From: an uncultured Methylococcaceae bacterium
Lineage (GTDB): Bacteria; Pseudomonadota; Gammaproteobacteria; Methylococcales; Methylomonadaceae
DNA: 5,845 bases
Direction: 5' to 3'
Assembly (NCBI GenBank): GCA_903873045.1
Contig: CAIQND010000239.1
Span: 1 to 5,845, forward strand
Position numbers and translations under genes: made by a program. Shown piece after piece: positions 1 to 5,539 of the stretch. Position 1 is the first letter of the stretch. Every line of letters begins with the position of its first letter. Under the pieces are notes generated by a model that was not told the DNA's origin, made no database searches, and saw only the letters and a program-made list of their open reading frames with translations.

Positions 1-138
1 ATCATCTATTCTCAGTCAATATTAAACTGAAATATGAAAACACAGCAGTAAGCATAAAATAGAGAAAAACATTAACTTGTTGAAAAATATAGCAATAAAA
101 ATAATACAATATTGTAAATAGGGGGTGCGGAATGTCGG
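1..138 (+). repeat. Left arm of long terminal inverted repeat
   Basis: Positions 1-138 match the reverse complement of 5691-5828 without gaps. I count three mismatches, at 26, 70 and 125, so 135 of 138 bases agree. The inner boundary is sharp: after GGAATGTCGG the two copies share nothing obvious. The outer boundary is not visible because the window starts at base 1. The arm is AT-rich, with a GC-richer inner end, and contains the perfect palindrome ACAATATTGT at 106-115. The two arms enclose all four genes. Confidence 0.95.
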
Positions 139-180
139 TTACAGCTCATCTTAATTCGCTTCCGACCCGTAAGTATTCAC

Positions 181-203
181 CTCCCCCTTTGAAAAAGGGA
201 GAG
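181..203. repeat. Small hairpin repeat of the CCCTTT-GAA-AAAGGG type
   Basis: CTCCCCCTTT at 181-190 pairs with AAAGGGAGAG at 194-203 across a GAA loop, with nine of ten positions complementary. Related arms occur at 2861-2881 and, degenerate, at 3221-3247. Short palindromes of this look are commonly dispersed between genes in gammaproteobacteria. No T-tract follows, so it is not a convincing terminator. Confidence 0.65.
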
Positions 204-428
204 ATGAATACCTGCCTTTTAAGTCATTCTCCCCGCCAACCGCTCGATGATATTCAGTAGTTTTTTGACAATATCCTGTTCAACGACACTTTCTAAATGC
301 ACCGCTTCTTAGTCAATGGCAATTATTTCAGTCTATTTGACAGATTAGGACTTTTTGAATAAGAGATTGGCAAAAAACTCGTGGAACTTTAATGCCTTTT
401 ATTGATTAGTATCAAAATTGCACTATGC

Positions 429-457
429 TTGTGATTAGAAAAACTGTTTATTATATA
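429..457 (+). promoter_or_regulatory. Weak sigma70-like promoter candidate for the export genes
   Basis: TTGTGA at 429-434 and TATATA at 452-457 are separated by 17 bases, each matching four of six consensus positions. Transcription would begin near 464, just before the 477 start and 34 bases before the alternative 498 start. A second pair, TTGATT (402-407) and TATGCT (424-429) with 16-base spacing, is equally plausible. In AT-rich DNA such matches arise often by chance. Confidence 0.25.
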
Positions 458-476
458 GAATCAGCCCACTAACACG

Positions 477-1097
477 ATGGTTTCGGATAACTGGCACATG
501 ACTACATTCAACTTAAAGTGTTTTATATTTCGATATTGCAAAAGCAATATATTGGTACTTTTTTTCGGGTGCATACTTTTGCTATCCAATCAGGTTTTCG
601 CTTTAGGTAGCGATGTTTACTACCTTAATCCAGGCGACAAATTGGAAATCACCGTTTGGCAAGAGGAAAGCTTAAAACAGGAGGTCGTAGTGCTGCCAGA
701 TGGCACTATCTCTTTTCCTTTGGTCGGACACGTTGCCGCAGCCGGTAAAACGACCGGGGAATTAGTCAAGTTGCTGCAGGAACGTCTAAATAAATTCATT
801 CCCGACTCAGAAATAAACGTTAGGCTACTTGCCGCAGAGGGTAACCTGATTTATGTCACCGGTGAGGTTAAAACTCCGGGAAAATTTGAAGTTAAAGGAC
901 CTACGGATGTAGTGCAAGCCTTGAGCATGGCAGGTGGTTTGACAGCATTTGCAAAAAAAAACAATATTATCATTTTAAGGCGTGAAGCAGGCGGCAAAAG
1001 CAAATCTTTGCCCTTCGAATACGGTGATGTGGAGAATGGCGAAAACATAGAGTCAAATATACTGTTGCAAAGCGGCGACACTATCGTTGTACCTTGA
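477..1097 (+). CDS. Polysaccharide export protein, short Wza/OPX type
   Basis: A 206-residue periplasmic or outer-membrane polysaccharide export protein that should help carry finished polymer across the envelope. A signal peptide is clear: basic residues near 19-22, a hydrophobic core at about 25-38 and a probable cleavage after VFA (40-42). The Poly_export domain follows at about 48-120, with the hallmark NPGDKLEITVWQ and LPDGTISFPLVG motifs. A soluble ligand-binding beta-grasp (SLBB) domain covers about 122-170, starting IYVTGEVKTPG. The protein ends LLQSGDTIVVP and lacks the C-terminal amphipathic helix that forms the outer-membrane ring in full-length Wza, so it belongs to the short class. 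The start is uncertain: ATG 477 has no ribosome site, while ATG 498 has a weak GGATAA upstream and gives a more usual signal peptide. A run of nine A bases lies at 953-961. Family assignment is secure; the polymer is unknown. Confidence 0.93.
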   Translation: MVSDNWHMTTFNLKCFIFRYCKSNILVLFFGCILLLSNQVFALGSDVYYLNPGDKLEITVWQEESLKQEVVVLPDGTISFPLVGHVAAAGKTTGELVKLLQERLNKFIPDSEINVRLLAAEGNLIYVTGEVKTPGKFEVKGPTDVVQALSMAGGLTAFAKKNNIIILRREAGGKSKSLPFEYGDVENGENIESNILLQSGDTIVVP

Positions 1098-1113
1098 CTT
1101 GTTTCAGAAAAAC

Positions 1114-2352
1114 ATGCGCTGCGACCGAAGAATGGCATTACTTGTTCTGGCTTGTATGGGTTACGGGAAAGAGGTAACTGCTGATGAATGGGCAGTAAAA
1201 GGCTCTTTGGTACAACAACTACAATATAACGATAATATGGCATTCAGTACGACAGCTAAAAAATCTGTTGTTGGCTACCTTTTGACGCCCAATTTACAAG
1301 CCACCCGAAAGACCGAAGTGTTGGACATTGACTTTCAAGGACAAGGGCTTATTAGTCGTTACGACGATTCAAGTTGGGATTGTGATAATTATAATCTGGG
1401 CTCGAACAATGCTTATCGAACCAAGCGCAGTGTTTTTGGTTTAAATGGCGGCTATTCTGTTAGCTGTTCATACGCCCAACAACTCAGCCAAACCGGCATA
1501 CTTGTGCCTAACAATCAGTCCACAAACTATCGATTGGCACCCTCTTGGACCTGGCAGTGGACATCTCGCGATCAGTTAATCCTGAACACCAATTACGCCA
1601 AAACGAGTTACAGCAACTCGGTGAATACCAACGCTTCAAGTACCACTGCAAGTTTCATCGGTAATGACACTTACACCATTAATCTCGGAGGGAGTCATCA
1701 ATGGAATCATCGCATCACTCTAAATGAAAGACTTAATTTTTCAAATACCCAATACACGGGATCGAACGCATCAACTCAAAATCTGTTTGGTTTTCAAGTG
1801 GGCGGAAATTACACCATCAATCAAAACTGGGCAGTTAATGCGACTGGAGGGCTAATGTGGGTGGATGCCCGGCAAAGTTCGAATGGCGTTTCATCCGGGC
1901 AGAATCCGTCGCTGTCCTTGGGTAATACCGCTAATATCAATTTAAGTTATCAAGGGCAGACAACCACTTTCTCTACCGGTTATTCCAACGCTATTAGCCC
2001 TAGTTCCATCGGCCAAACGCTGCAAACCCAGTCCATCTTCGCCAATTATTCATACCAGTTAAGCTCCCGTCTTTTGCTGGATATCGCCAGTAGTTTTTCA
2101 CGTAGCGAATCGATCGGCAACCAGTCAACTGACAATACAACCAGTCAATTTAAACGCAGCTACTTTACTGCATCCCCAGGTATTTCTTGGGAGCTTGAGA
2201 AAAACTGGCGACTTAGAGGCAGCTATACATACCGCTGGCAGGATTACCAGCAAGACAATAATGTGCTAAATGTAAATGGGGGAACAAGTGATGTCAACCT
2301 CGTGATGCTGTCCCTTAACTATTCTTGGGACGGCATTCGAAATTCCCGCTAA
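1114..2352 (+). CDS. Outer-membrane beta-barrel protein of exopolysaccharide loci (EpsL-like)
   Basis: A 412-residue outer-membrane protein, probably the membrane-spanning partner of the export protein that precedes it by 16 bases. The N-terminus MRCDRRMALLVLACMGYG followed by VTA is a compact signal peptide, mature from about residue 23. The rest is an alternating pattern of polar and aromatic or aliphatic residues rich in S, T, N, Q and Y, with repeated strand-turn units typical of transmembrane beta-strands. The GYSNAISPSS segment (about 289-298) and a final strand VMLSLNYSW resemble outer-membrane proteins I know from exopolysaccharide and PEP-CTERM-associated operons. There are two cysteines after the signal peptide, at about 90 and 118, which could form a disulfide. 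An upstream TTG at 1087 would overlap the previous stop; ATG 1114 is preferred because it gives a normal signal peptide. No strong ribosome site is seen, which suits translational coupling. The barrel call is firm; the exact family is less certain. Confidence 0.82.
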   Translation: MRCDRRMALLVLACMGYGKEVTADEWAVKGSLVQQLQYNDNMAFSTTAKKSVVGYLLTPNLQATRKTEVLDIDFQGQGLISRYDDSSWDCDNYNLGSNNAYRTKRSVFGLNGGYSVSCSYAQQLSQTGILVPNNQSTNYRLAPSWTWQWTSRDQLILNTNYAKTSYSNSVNTNASSTTASFIGNDTYTINLGGSHQWNHRITLNERLNFSNTQYTGSNASTQNLFGFQVGGNYTINQNWAVNATGGLMWVDARQSSNGVSSGQNPSLSLGNTANINLSYQGQTTTFSTGYSNAISPSSIGQTLQTQSIFANYSYQLSSRLLLDIASSFSRSESIGNQSTDNTTSQFKRSYFTASPGISWELEKNWRLRGSYTYRWQDYQQDNNVLNVNGGTSDVNLVMLSLNYSWDGIRNSR

Positions 2353-2419
2353 GGAACGCATAAAATAACTGGCGACCAACTTAGACGATATCCAAGAATG
2401 AATATACCCAAGTGGAGCA

Positions 2420-2504
2420 GGATTTTTGTTTATTTTCAAGGCGGAAAAATAGGCGCGTAGCGGGCTACGTAACTATTTTGACAACGCAGAAAATAAATAA
2501 AAAG
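2420..2504. repeat. Imperfect 85-bp palindromic repeat
   Basis: The sequence folds back around 2462-2463. The centre is GTAGC-GG-GCTAC (2457-2468). Going outward, AAAAATAG (2445-2452) faces CTATTTT, and after a one-base shift TTTATTTTC (2429-2437) faces GAAAATAAA (2489-2497). It begins about 70 bases after the barrel gene, so its transcript hairpin may also end or protect the export-gene mRNA. No clean T-run terminator is present. Confidence 0.6.
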
Positions 2505-2561
2505 ACCAGCGAATTGGGACTATTCTGCGCAGGAAATCGCCTTAAGCCCGTGCAGATAACT

Positions 2562-2598
2562 TTCCGGGAACGCCGAGCCCAGCTCGGCGCTCCCGGAA
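2562..2598. repeat. Strong GC-rich hairpin repeat
   Basis: TTCCGGGAACGCCGAG (2562-2577) pairs with CTCGGCGCTCCCGGAA (2583-2598) across the five-base loop CCCAG. Fifteen of sixteen positions are complementary; the exception is A2570 opposite C2591. Hairpins with a CGCCGAG...CTCGGCG core are dispersed repeats in several gammaproteobacteria. No T-tract follows, so transcription termination is not its obvious role. Confidence 0.8.
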
Positions 2599-2726
2599 TC
2601 AACAGGCCAGTTTTCTTTATCTGTACAGCTTTAAATTGGTAGCCACCATTTCTAACATACCAAGAGGATCGGGTGCGCATCGCGTACCTAAAGCCGCATC
2701 TACTAAACGGTTTTATGTTTTATTGT

Positions 2727-2839
2727 GTATCTACTTTAAAAAGCAGGGTAAATTGAATGTTAGCAATAATTAAGTAGTTAATTTTAAAGTATTTTATTTT
2801 TTACATACCAAGTTTTACCCGGGGATTTAAAGTGGATAC
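2727..2839. mobile_element. MITE-like element with 26-bp terminal inverted repeats
   Basis: The left end GTATCTACTTTAAA (2727-2740) matches the reverse complement of the right end (2826-2839) at 13 of 14 positions. After a five-base poorly matched stretch, GGGTAAA (2746-2752) matches TTTACCC (2814-2820), giving about 21 of 26 overall. The direct repeat GTTTTATTGT lies immediately left (2717-2726) and one base beyond the right end (2841-2850), as expected of a target-site duplication. The 113-bp element encodes nothing credible, so it would need a transposase supplied elsewhere. Confidence 0.5.
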
Positions 2840-2860
2840 GGTTTTATTGTAATTATTCAG

Positions 2861-2881
2861 TCTCTCTTTGAAAAAGAGGGG
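2861..2881. repeat. Hairpin repeat, CTCTTT-GAA-AAAGAG type
   Basis: CTCTTT (2864-2869) pairs with AAAGAG (2873-2878) around a GAA loop, extended by G-T wobble and G-C pairs to about 2861 and 2881. It is followed by GGTTAGGGGAGATT, the usual companion of this dispersed repeat type. It resembles the hairpin at 181-203. Confidence 0.55.
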
Positions 2882-3220
2882 TTAGGGGAGATTGTATTAG
2901 ACCCCTTCAATACCACTTTTTAAAAAATGGATTTAATAATTACGTTTTATTTGCACGCCCAAGCTATTATTTTTATATCTGTAGCCTATTAGAGTTATTT
3001 TTCTGGCATGATTGTAGTGTGCGATGCGCACCCTACTACTATACTTATATCTTATAAAAACCAATGATCCGAGTCGTTTGTATAAATACAGTCGAATTAC
3101 GTATTTTATACGGTTTGTTGAATATTTTTTTTTTTTTGAACTATGCTTTATTCAAGAAAATAATAATCGGGGATCCTTTTACTATTTGTTCAAGTGCAGT
3201 TGAGTCGTCAGTATTTACCG

Positions 3221-3247
3221 CCCTCCCCTGCTTTTTAAAAAAGGGGG
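3221..3247. repeat. Degenerate CCCCTxCTTTTT / AAAAAGGGGG hairpin
   Basis: CCCTCCCCTGCTTTTT is followed at once by AAAAAAGGGGG, so the A and T tracts pair, and the C and G runs pair with a bulge at G3230. It looks like a diverged member of the hairpin family at 181-203 and 2861-2881. On the + strand it lacks a following T-run. Confidence 0.45.
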
Positions 3248-3266
3248 ATAGAGAGATTTATTTTAA

Positions 3267-3461
3267 ATGAATCCCCTACCATTAACCCAAGTGGAAGACA
3301 TTACATCCCGATTTAAGTAATATGCAATAATCAATCAAGACTTAAACAAGAACAACAATAAGTATGTTTTTCGCTTTGTAGAAAAGCCTTATCTACCGCC
3401 CTACAACAACCAGTTACCTGTAACTAATAATCTGTTACAAGATTTATCTGAAAATTTATAA
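3267..3461 (+). pseudogene. Possible small decayed gene with an in-frame stop
   Basis: ATG at 3267 opens 17 codons (MNPLPLTQVEDITSRFK), then TAA at 3318-3320. The same frame stays open for another 46 codons, with protein-like content such as EKPYLPPYNNQLPVTNN, and closes with two stops (3459-3464) just before the sugar transferase. There is no start codon soon after the internal stop. I do not recognise the product. An open stretch of this length can occur by chance. Confidence 0.2.
3412..3439. promoter_or_regulatory. Overlapping dyads, candidate operator
   Basis: AGTTAC (3412-3417) and GTAACT (3420-3425) form a perfect dyad with a two-base spacer. TGTAAC (3419-3424) and GTTACA (3434-3439) form a second dyad sharing the middle element. 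The last half-site coincides with the candidate -35 box of the downstream promoter, which would suit a regulator acting there. This is inference from position and symmetry only. Confidence 0.3.
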
Positions 3462-3462
3462 T
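3434..3462 (+). promoter_or_regulatory. Sigma70-like promoter for the sugar transferase
   Basis: GTTACA (3434-3439, four of six matches to TTGACA) is followed after exactly 17 bases by a perfect TATAAT (3457-3462). Transcription would begin near 3469-3470. That leaves almost no leader before ATG 3473 or 3479 and would exclude the GTG at 3467 as start. Confidence 0.45.
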
Positions 3463-3466
3463 AAGT

Positions 3467-4603
3467 GTGAGAATGAAAATGAATAAGAAAGCCTATTCCA
3501 TAGCAGAGCTATCGACATTCCCAGACCCATTTACTAATTCAATTCAATACTGGGCTTCATCTGAAAAAACAACTTATGATTCTTATTTTTTTGAGAAGTT
3601 GCGTCTTGAAAAACTGCGGGCACAGCGGTCTAAATCCACGCTATCCATTATATTATTAGCCCTTGAAAAAGAGACGGATAGCGAATCCATTAATATGAGA
3701 GCGATTTTAGATGTTATTAGGAAAAAGACACGAGATACTGATATTAGTGGTTTTATAAATCACAAAACCATAGGCGTACTTCTCCCCGATACCGACGAGA
3801 AAGGCGCGAAAGAACTCTGTGAAAAATTAGTTAACGGAAATCCGAAATTTTCTGCGACTACCTCAAGTTACCCTGATCATATATTTGAAAGTCTCGAAAA
3901 AATAGGCTTTATTAAACCCGACGCGCATCCTTTCGAAATGAAAGATTCAATGGATAATTTCTGGTTTAAACTTTTTTTAAAAAGAGCGCTTGATATCGTA
4001 GGCTCTATTATAGGTATACTACTTTTAGCGCCTGTCATGTTAATCGCAGCATTAATTATTAAAGTAACTTCACCAGGGCCAGTCATTTTCAGTCAAATTC
4101 GCTTGGGTAAGAAAGGTATTCCATTTAAATTCTACAAATTTCGATCCATGCATGTAAATATGGATGACAAAATACACCGTGAATACATCCAAAACTTTAT
4201 AAACGGTCATCTCGAAAAAATCAATCAGGGAGATGCAGAAGAGCCCTTTTATAAAATGAAAGCGGATCCTCGGATAACCCGGATTGGACGATTCATTCGA
4301 AAAACCAGCATTGATGAAATACCACAGTTTTTTAATGTGTTAAAAGGGGACATGAGTCTGGTTGGACCGAGACCACCTCTATCTTACGAAGCCGAGAAAT
4401 ACCAATCTTGGCATCTCCGACGAATAGTCGATATGAAGCCCGGAATCACCGGACTCTGGCAGATAGCAGGACGAAGTTTTACAGAATGGGATGACTCGGT
4501 AAGGCTCGATATTCGATATATCCAGAATTGGTCTATTATCATGGACTTAAAGATATTATTCAAAACGGTTGCCATTGTTTTAAGGTGCAGAGGTGCGGTC
4601 TGA
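3467..4603 (+). CDS. Polyprenyl-phosphate sugar-1-phosphate transferase with GGDEF-like N-terminus
   Basis: This 378-residue inner-membrane enzyme should start repeat-unit synthesis by moving a sugar-1-phosphate from a nucleotide sugar to undecaprenyl phosphate. The catalytic domain begins at about 167: FLKRALDIVGS, a hydrophobic membrane segment (about 174-200), SPGPVIFSQIRLG, then YKFRSM (223-228), KADPRITRIGRFIRKTSIDEIPQ with the acidic pair D283-E284, GDMSLVGPRP and PGITGLWQ. All the family's core motifs are intact. Residues about 40-140 look like a degenerate GGDEF domain: EKLRAQRSKSTLSIILLAL, then DISGFINHKTIGVLLPDTDEKGA, where the catalytic GGDEF is replaced by N98-H99-K100-T101-I102. 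The usual multi-helix CoA-binding-type N-terminus is missing. Numbering is from GTG 3467; ATG 3473 or 3479 may be the true start, the last having GTGAGA at suitable spacing. The sugar specificity cannot be read from sequence. Confidence 0.92.
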   Translation: MRMKMNKKAYSIAELSTFPDPFTNSIQYWASSEKTTYDSYFFEKLRLEKLRAQRSKSTLSIILLALEKETDSESINMRAILDVIRKKTRDTDISGFINHKTIGVLLPDTDEKGAKELCEKLVNGNPKFSATTSSYPDHIFESLEKIGFIKPDAHPFEMKDSMDNFWFKLFLKRALDIVGSIIGILLLAPVMLIAALIIKVTSPGPVIFSQIRLGKKGIPFKFYKFRSMHVNMDDKIHREYIQNFINGHLEKINQGDAEEPFYKMKADPRITRIGRFIRKTSIDEIPQFFNVLKGDMSLVGPRPPLSYEAEKYQSWHLRRIVDMKPGITGLWQIAGRSFTEWDDSVRLDIRYIQNWSIIMDLKILFKTVAIVLRCRGAV

Positions 4604-4685
4604 CGCACAAATTATGTCTTATTACTCAATCTTCAAGTGTTTAATTTTTTGATTTCGGGGAATTCCGCAATAACAGGCATTAGGC

Positions 4686-4824
4686 GTAGGCCGGAATAAG
4701 ACCACCCAAGCCTGTCCTGAGCTTGTCGAAGGGCGTAGCGCGTGGTGGCGTTTCCGGCATATTCGTACCAGATGCAGGAAACGCTTGTTCTCGCTTACGC
4801 TTGAAAAACATTATTCCGGCCTAC
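4686..4824. repeat. 139-bp composite palindromic repeat
   Basis: The ends GTAGGCCGGAATAA (4686-4699) and TTATTCCGGCCTAC (4811-4824) are perfect 14-bp inverted repeats. Inside are nested hairpins: CCACC/GGTGG (4702-4706 and 4744-4748) and GCGTTTCC/GGAAACGC (4748-4755 and 4777-4784). The loop of the first contains CCTGTCCTGAGCTTGTCGAA (from 4711), a sequence that recurs between genes in many proteobacteria. It looks like a non-autonomous mobile or REP-like repeat. No coding content is seen. Confidence 0.75.
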
Positions 4825-4843
4825 ATCTAAGTAGGCATTTTTT
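4819..4843 (+). terminator. Rho-independent terminator candidate
   Basis: GCCTAC (4819-4824) pairs with GTAGGC (4831-4836) across ATCTAA, followed by A and six T bases (4838-4843). It could end transcription from the sugar transferase gene about 215 bases upstream. The left arm is shared with the end of the 4686-4824 repeat, so the fold may compete. Confidence 0.45.
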
Positions 4844-4917
4844 GTAGGGGCAGGCTTTACGCCTGCCCTTTAATGCCACGATGTCAGTAGGGCAACCGTA
4901 AAGGATCGCCCCTACAA
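4842..4917. repeat. 76-bp palindromic repeat (TTGTAGGGGC ends)
   Basis: TTGTAGGGGC (4842-4851) is the perfect inverse of GCCCCTACAA (4908-4917). Within the left half, GGGCAGGC (4848-4855) pairs with GCCTGCCC (4861-4868) across TTTAC; the right half folds more weakly (GGGCAACC with GGATCGCCC). Repeats with TGTAGGGGC ends are common between genes in many bacteria. Confidence 0.7.
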
Positions 4918-5062
4918 GACACGGATATCGTTACATAAAATGACTACCAAGACGTGACACTGAGCAGAAAATTGCTTCGCCAAGTGCGGCTATCCACGTA
5001 AGCAGGGACGAGCCGTAAGGCTTAACCTACAATCATCTCATTAACTTAGGAGTAAATAATCA

Positions 5063-5539
5063 ATGATAAATCAGGATGTTCAGTTAGGCGAAGGGGTTAT
5101 CATATTTCACCCGTATCTTGTTAACTTATACGGCTGCCAAATTGGTGCCGGCACCAAGATCGGTTCATTTGTAGAGATACAAAAAGGTGCTTCGATTGGT
5201 GCCAGATGCAAGATTTCCAGTCACAGCTTTATTTGTGAAGGTGTAGAAATTGATGATTGCGTATTTGTAGGTCATGGCGTGATGTTTATTAATGACACCT
5301 ATCCCAAAGCAGTCGGTGAGGACGGTGAATTGCAAACAGAAGCTGATTGGCAATTGATTCGCACCCGGGTTAAATCTCGCGCCTCAATCGGAAGTAATGC
5401 AACTATTTTGTGTGGCATTACTATCGGAGAAAATGCTCTGGTCGGTGCCGGTGCCGTAGTAACCAAAGATGTTCCTGATTATGCCATTGTTGCCGGCGTT
5501 CCTGCTTGTGTGGTCGGAGATACAAGGTCACGAGATTAA
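5063..5539 (+). CDS. Left-handed beta-helix acyltransferase, WbpD/WlbB/FdtC-like sugar N-acetyltransferase
   Basis: A 158-residue cytoplasmic trimeric transferase expected to acetylate the amino group of a nucleotide-linked amino sugar, using acetyl-CoA, for the polysaccharide or O-antigen repeat unit. Hexapeptide turns run through most of the chain: LGEGVI, IGAGTKIGSFVEI, IGARCKI, then IGSNATILCGITIGENALVGAGAVVTKDV. The VFVGHGVMFINDTYPKA segment (67-83) is the typical loop of 3-amino-sugar acetyltransferases such as WbpD, WlbB and FdtC, with H71 and N77-D78 at the usual positions. The end, VAGVPACVVG, keeps the family's closing turn, although the common GNPAK reads GVPAC. A good ribosome site AGGAG (5048-5052) lies 10 bases before ATG 5063, which fixes the start. 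No partner dehydrogenase or aminotransferase is present, so the substrate is inferred only; a 2-amino or O-linked acceptor is possible. Confidence 0.9.
   Translation: MINQDVQLGEGVIIFHPYLVNLYGCQIGAGTKIGSFVEIQKGASIGARCKISSHSFICEGVEIDDCVFVGHGVMFINDTYPKAVGEDGELQTEADWQLIRTRVKSRASIGSNATILCGITIGENALVGAGAVVTKDVPDYAIVAGVPACVVGDTRSRD

Larger units (their letters stand above)
139..476. other. Gene-free leader region before the export genes
   Basis: I see no credible intact gene here. It contains a CCCTTT-type hairpin repeat at 181-203 and weak sigma70-like promoter matches near the right end. A 29-codon open stretch on the minus strand (222-308, stop at 219-221) reads like a protein tail, with residues such as VVEQDIVKKLLNIIERLAG, but a stop codon at 309-311 closes it upstream. 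It may be a gene remnant or chance. Confidence 0.5.
2671..3033. repeat. 13-bp inverted repeat pair enclosing 363 bp
   Basis: GGGTGCGCATCGC at 2671-2683 is matched exactly by its reverse complement at 3021-3033. The motif belongs to the GTAGGGTGCGC type of dispersed bacterial repeat; the right copy continues into CCCTAC. The pair may be the two ends of one element or two separate insertions in opposite orientation. Confidence 0.5.
2353..3466. other. Gene-free stretch rich in palindromic repeats
   Basis: About 1.1 kb without a credible intact gene. In order it holds an imperfect palindrome (2420-2504), a long GC-rich hairpin (2562-2598), a 13-bp inverted pair at 2671-2683 and 3021-3033, a 113-bp element with terminal inverted repeats (2727-2839), two CCCTTT-type hairpins (2861-2881 and 3221-3247), a run of 13 T bases (3125-3137), a frame broken by a stop (3267-3461) and a promoter candidate (3434-3462). 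Open frames at 2412-2642 and 3064-3270 run through these repeats and look spurious. Confidence 0.7.
4604..5062. other. Gene-free region with composite repeats
   Basis: No credible gene is seen in these 459 bases. Two palindromic repeats (4686-4824 and 4842-4917) are joined by a terminator-like hairpin (4819-4843). The last 140 bases have only a small AGCC-GTAA-GGCT hairpin (5011-5022) and the ribosome site of the acetyltransferase gene. No clear promoter stands out. Confidence 0.65.

Noticed and set aside
851..1243. 130-codon minus-strand open frame across the export and barrel genes
   Set aside because: It is antisense to two well-supported genes and has no recognisable product.
2562..2598. 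GC-rich hairpin as a rho-independent terminator of the export genes
   Set aside because: No T-run follows on either strand, and it lies over 200 bases from the stop codon; it fits a dispersed repeat better.
2412..2642. 76-codon open frame on the + strand
   Set aside because: It runs through the 2420-2504 palindrome and the 2562-2598 hairpin, and its product (basic, without recognisable motifs) looks like translated repeat.
3064..3270. 68-codon open frame on the + strand
   Set aside because: Its hydrophobic stretch comes from the T13 tract and its end from a hairpin repeat; no ribosome site or recognisable motif.
4976..5030. Resemblance to the end of a GEMM-I cyclic-di-GMP riboswitch (GGGACG...GCC...GGC...TAA) before the acetyltransferase
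   Set aside because: The conserved GCAAAGCC core and the upstream CACAGGGCAAACC segment are missing and the order of elements does not fit.
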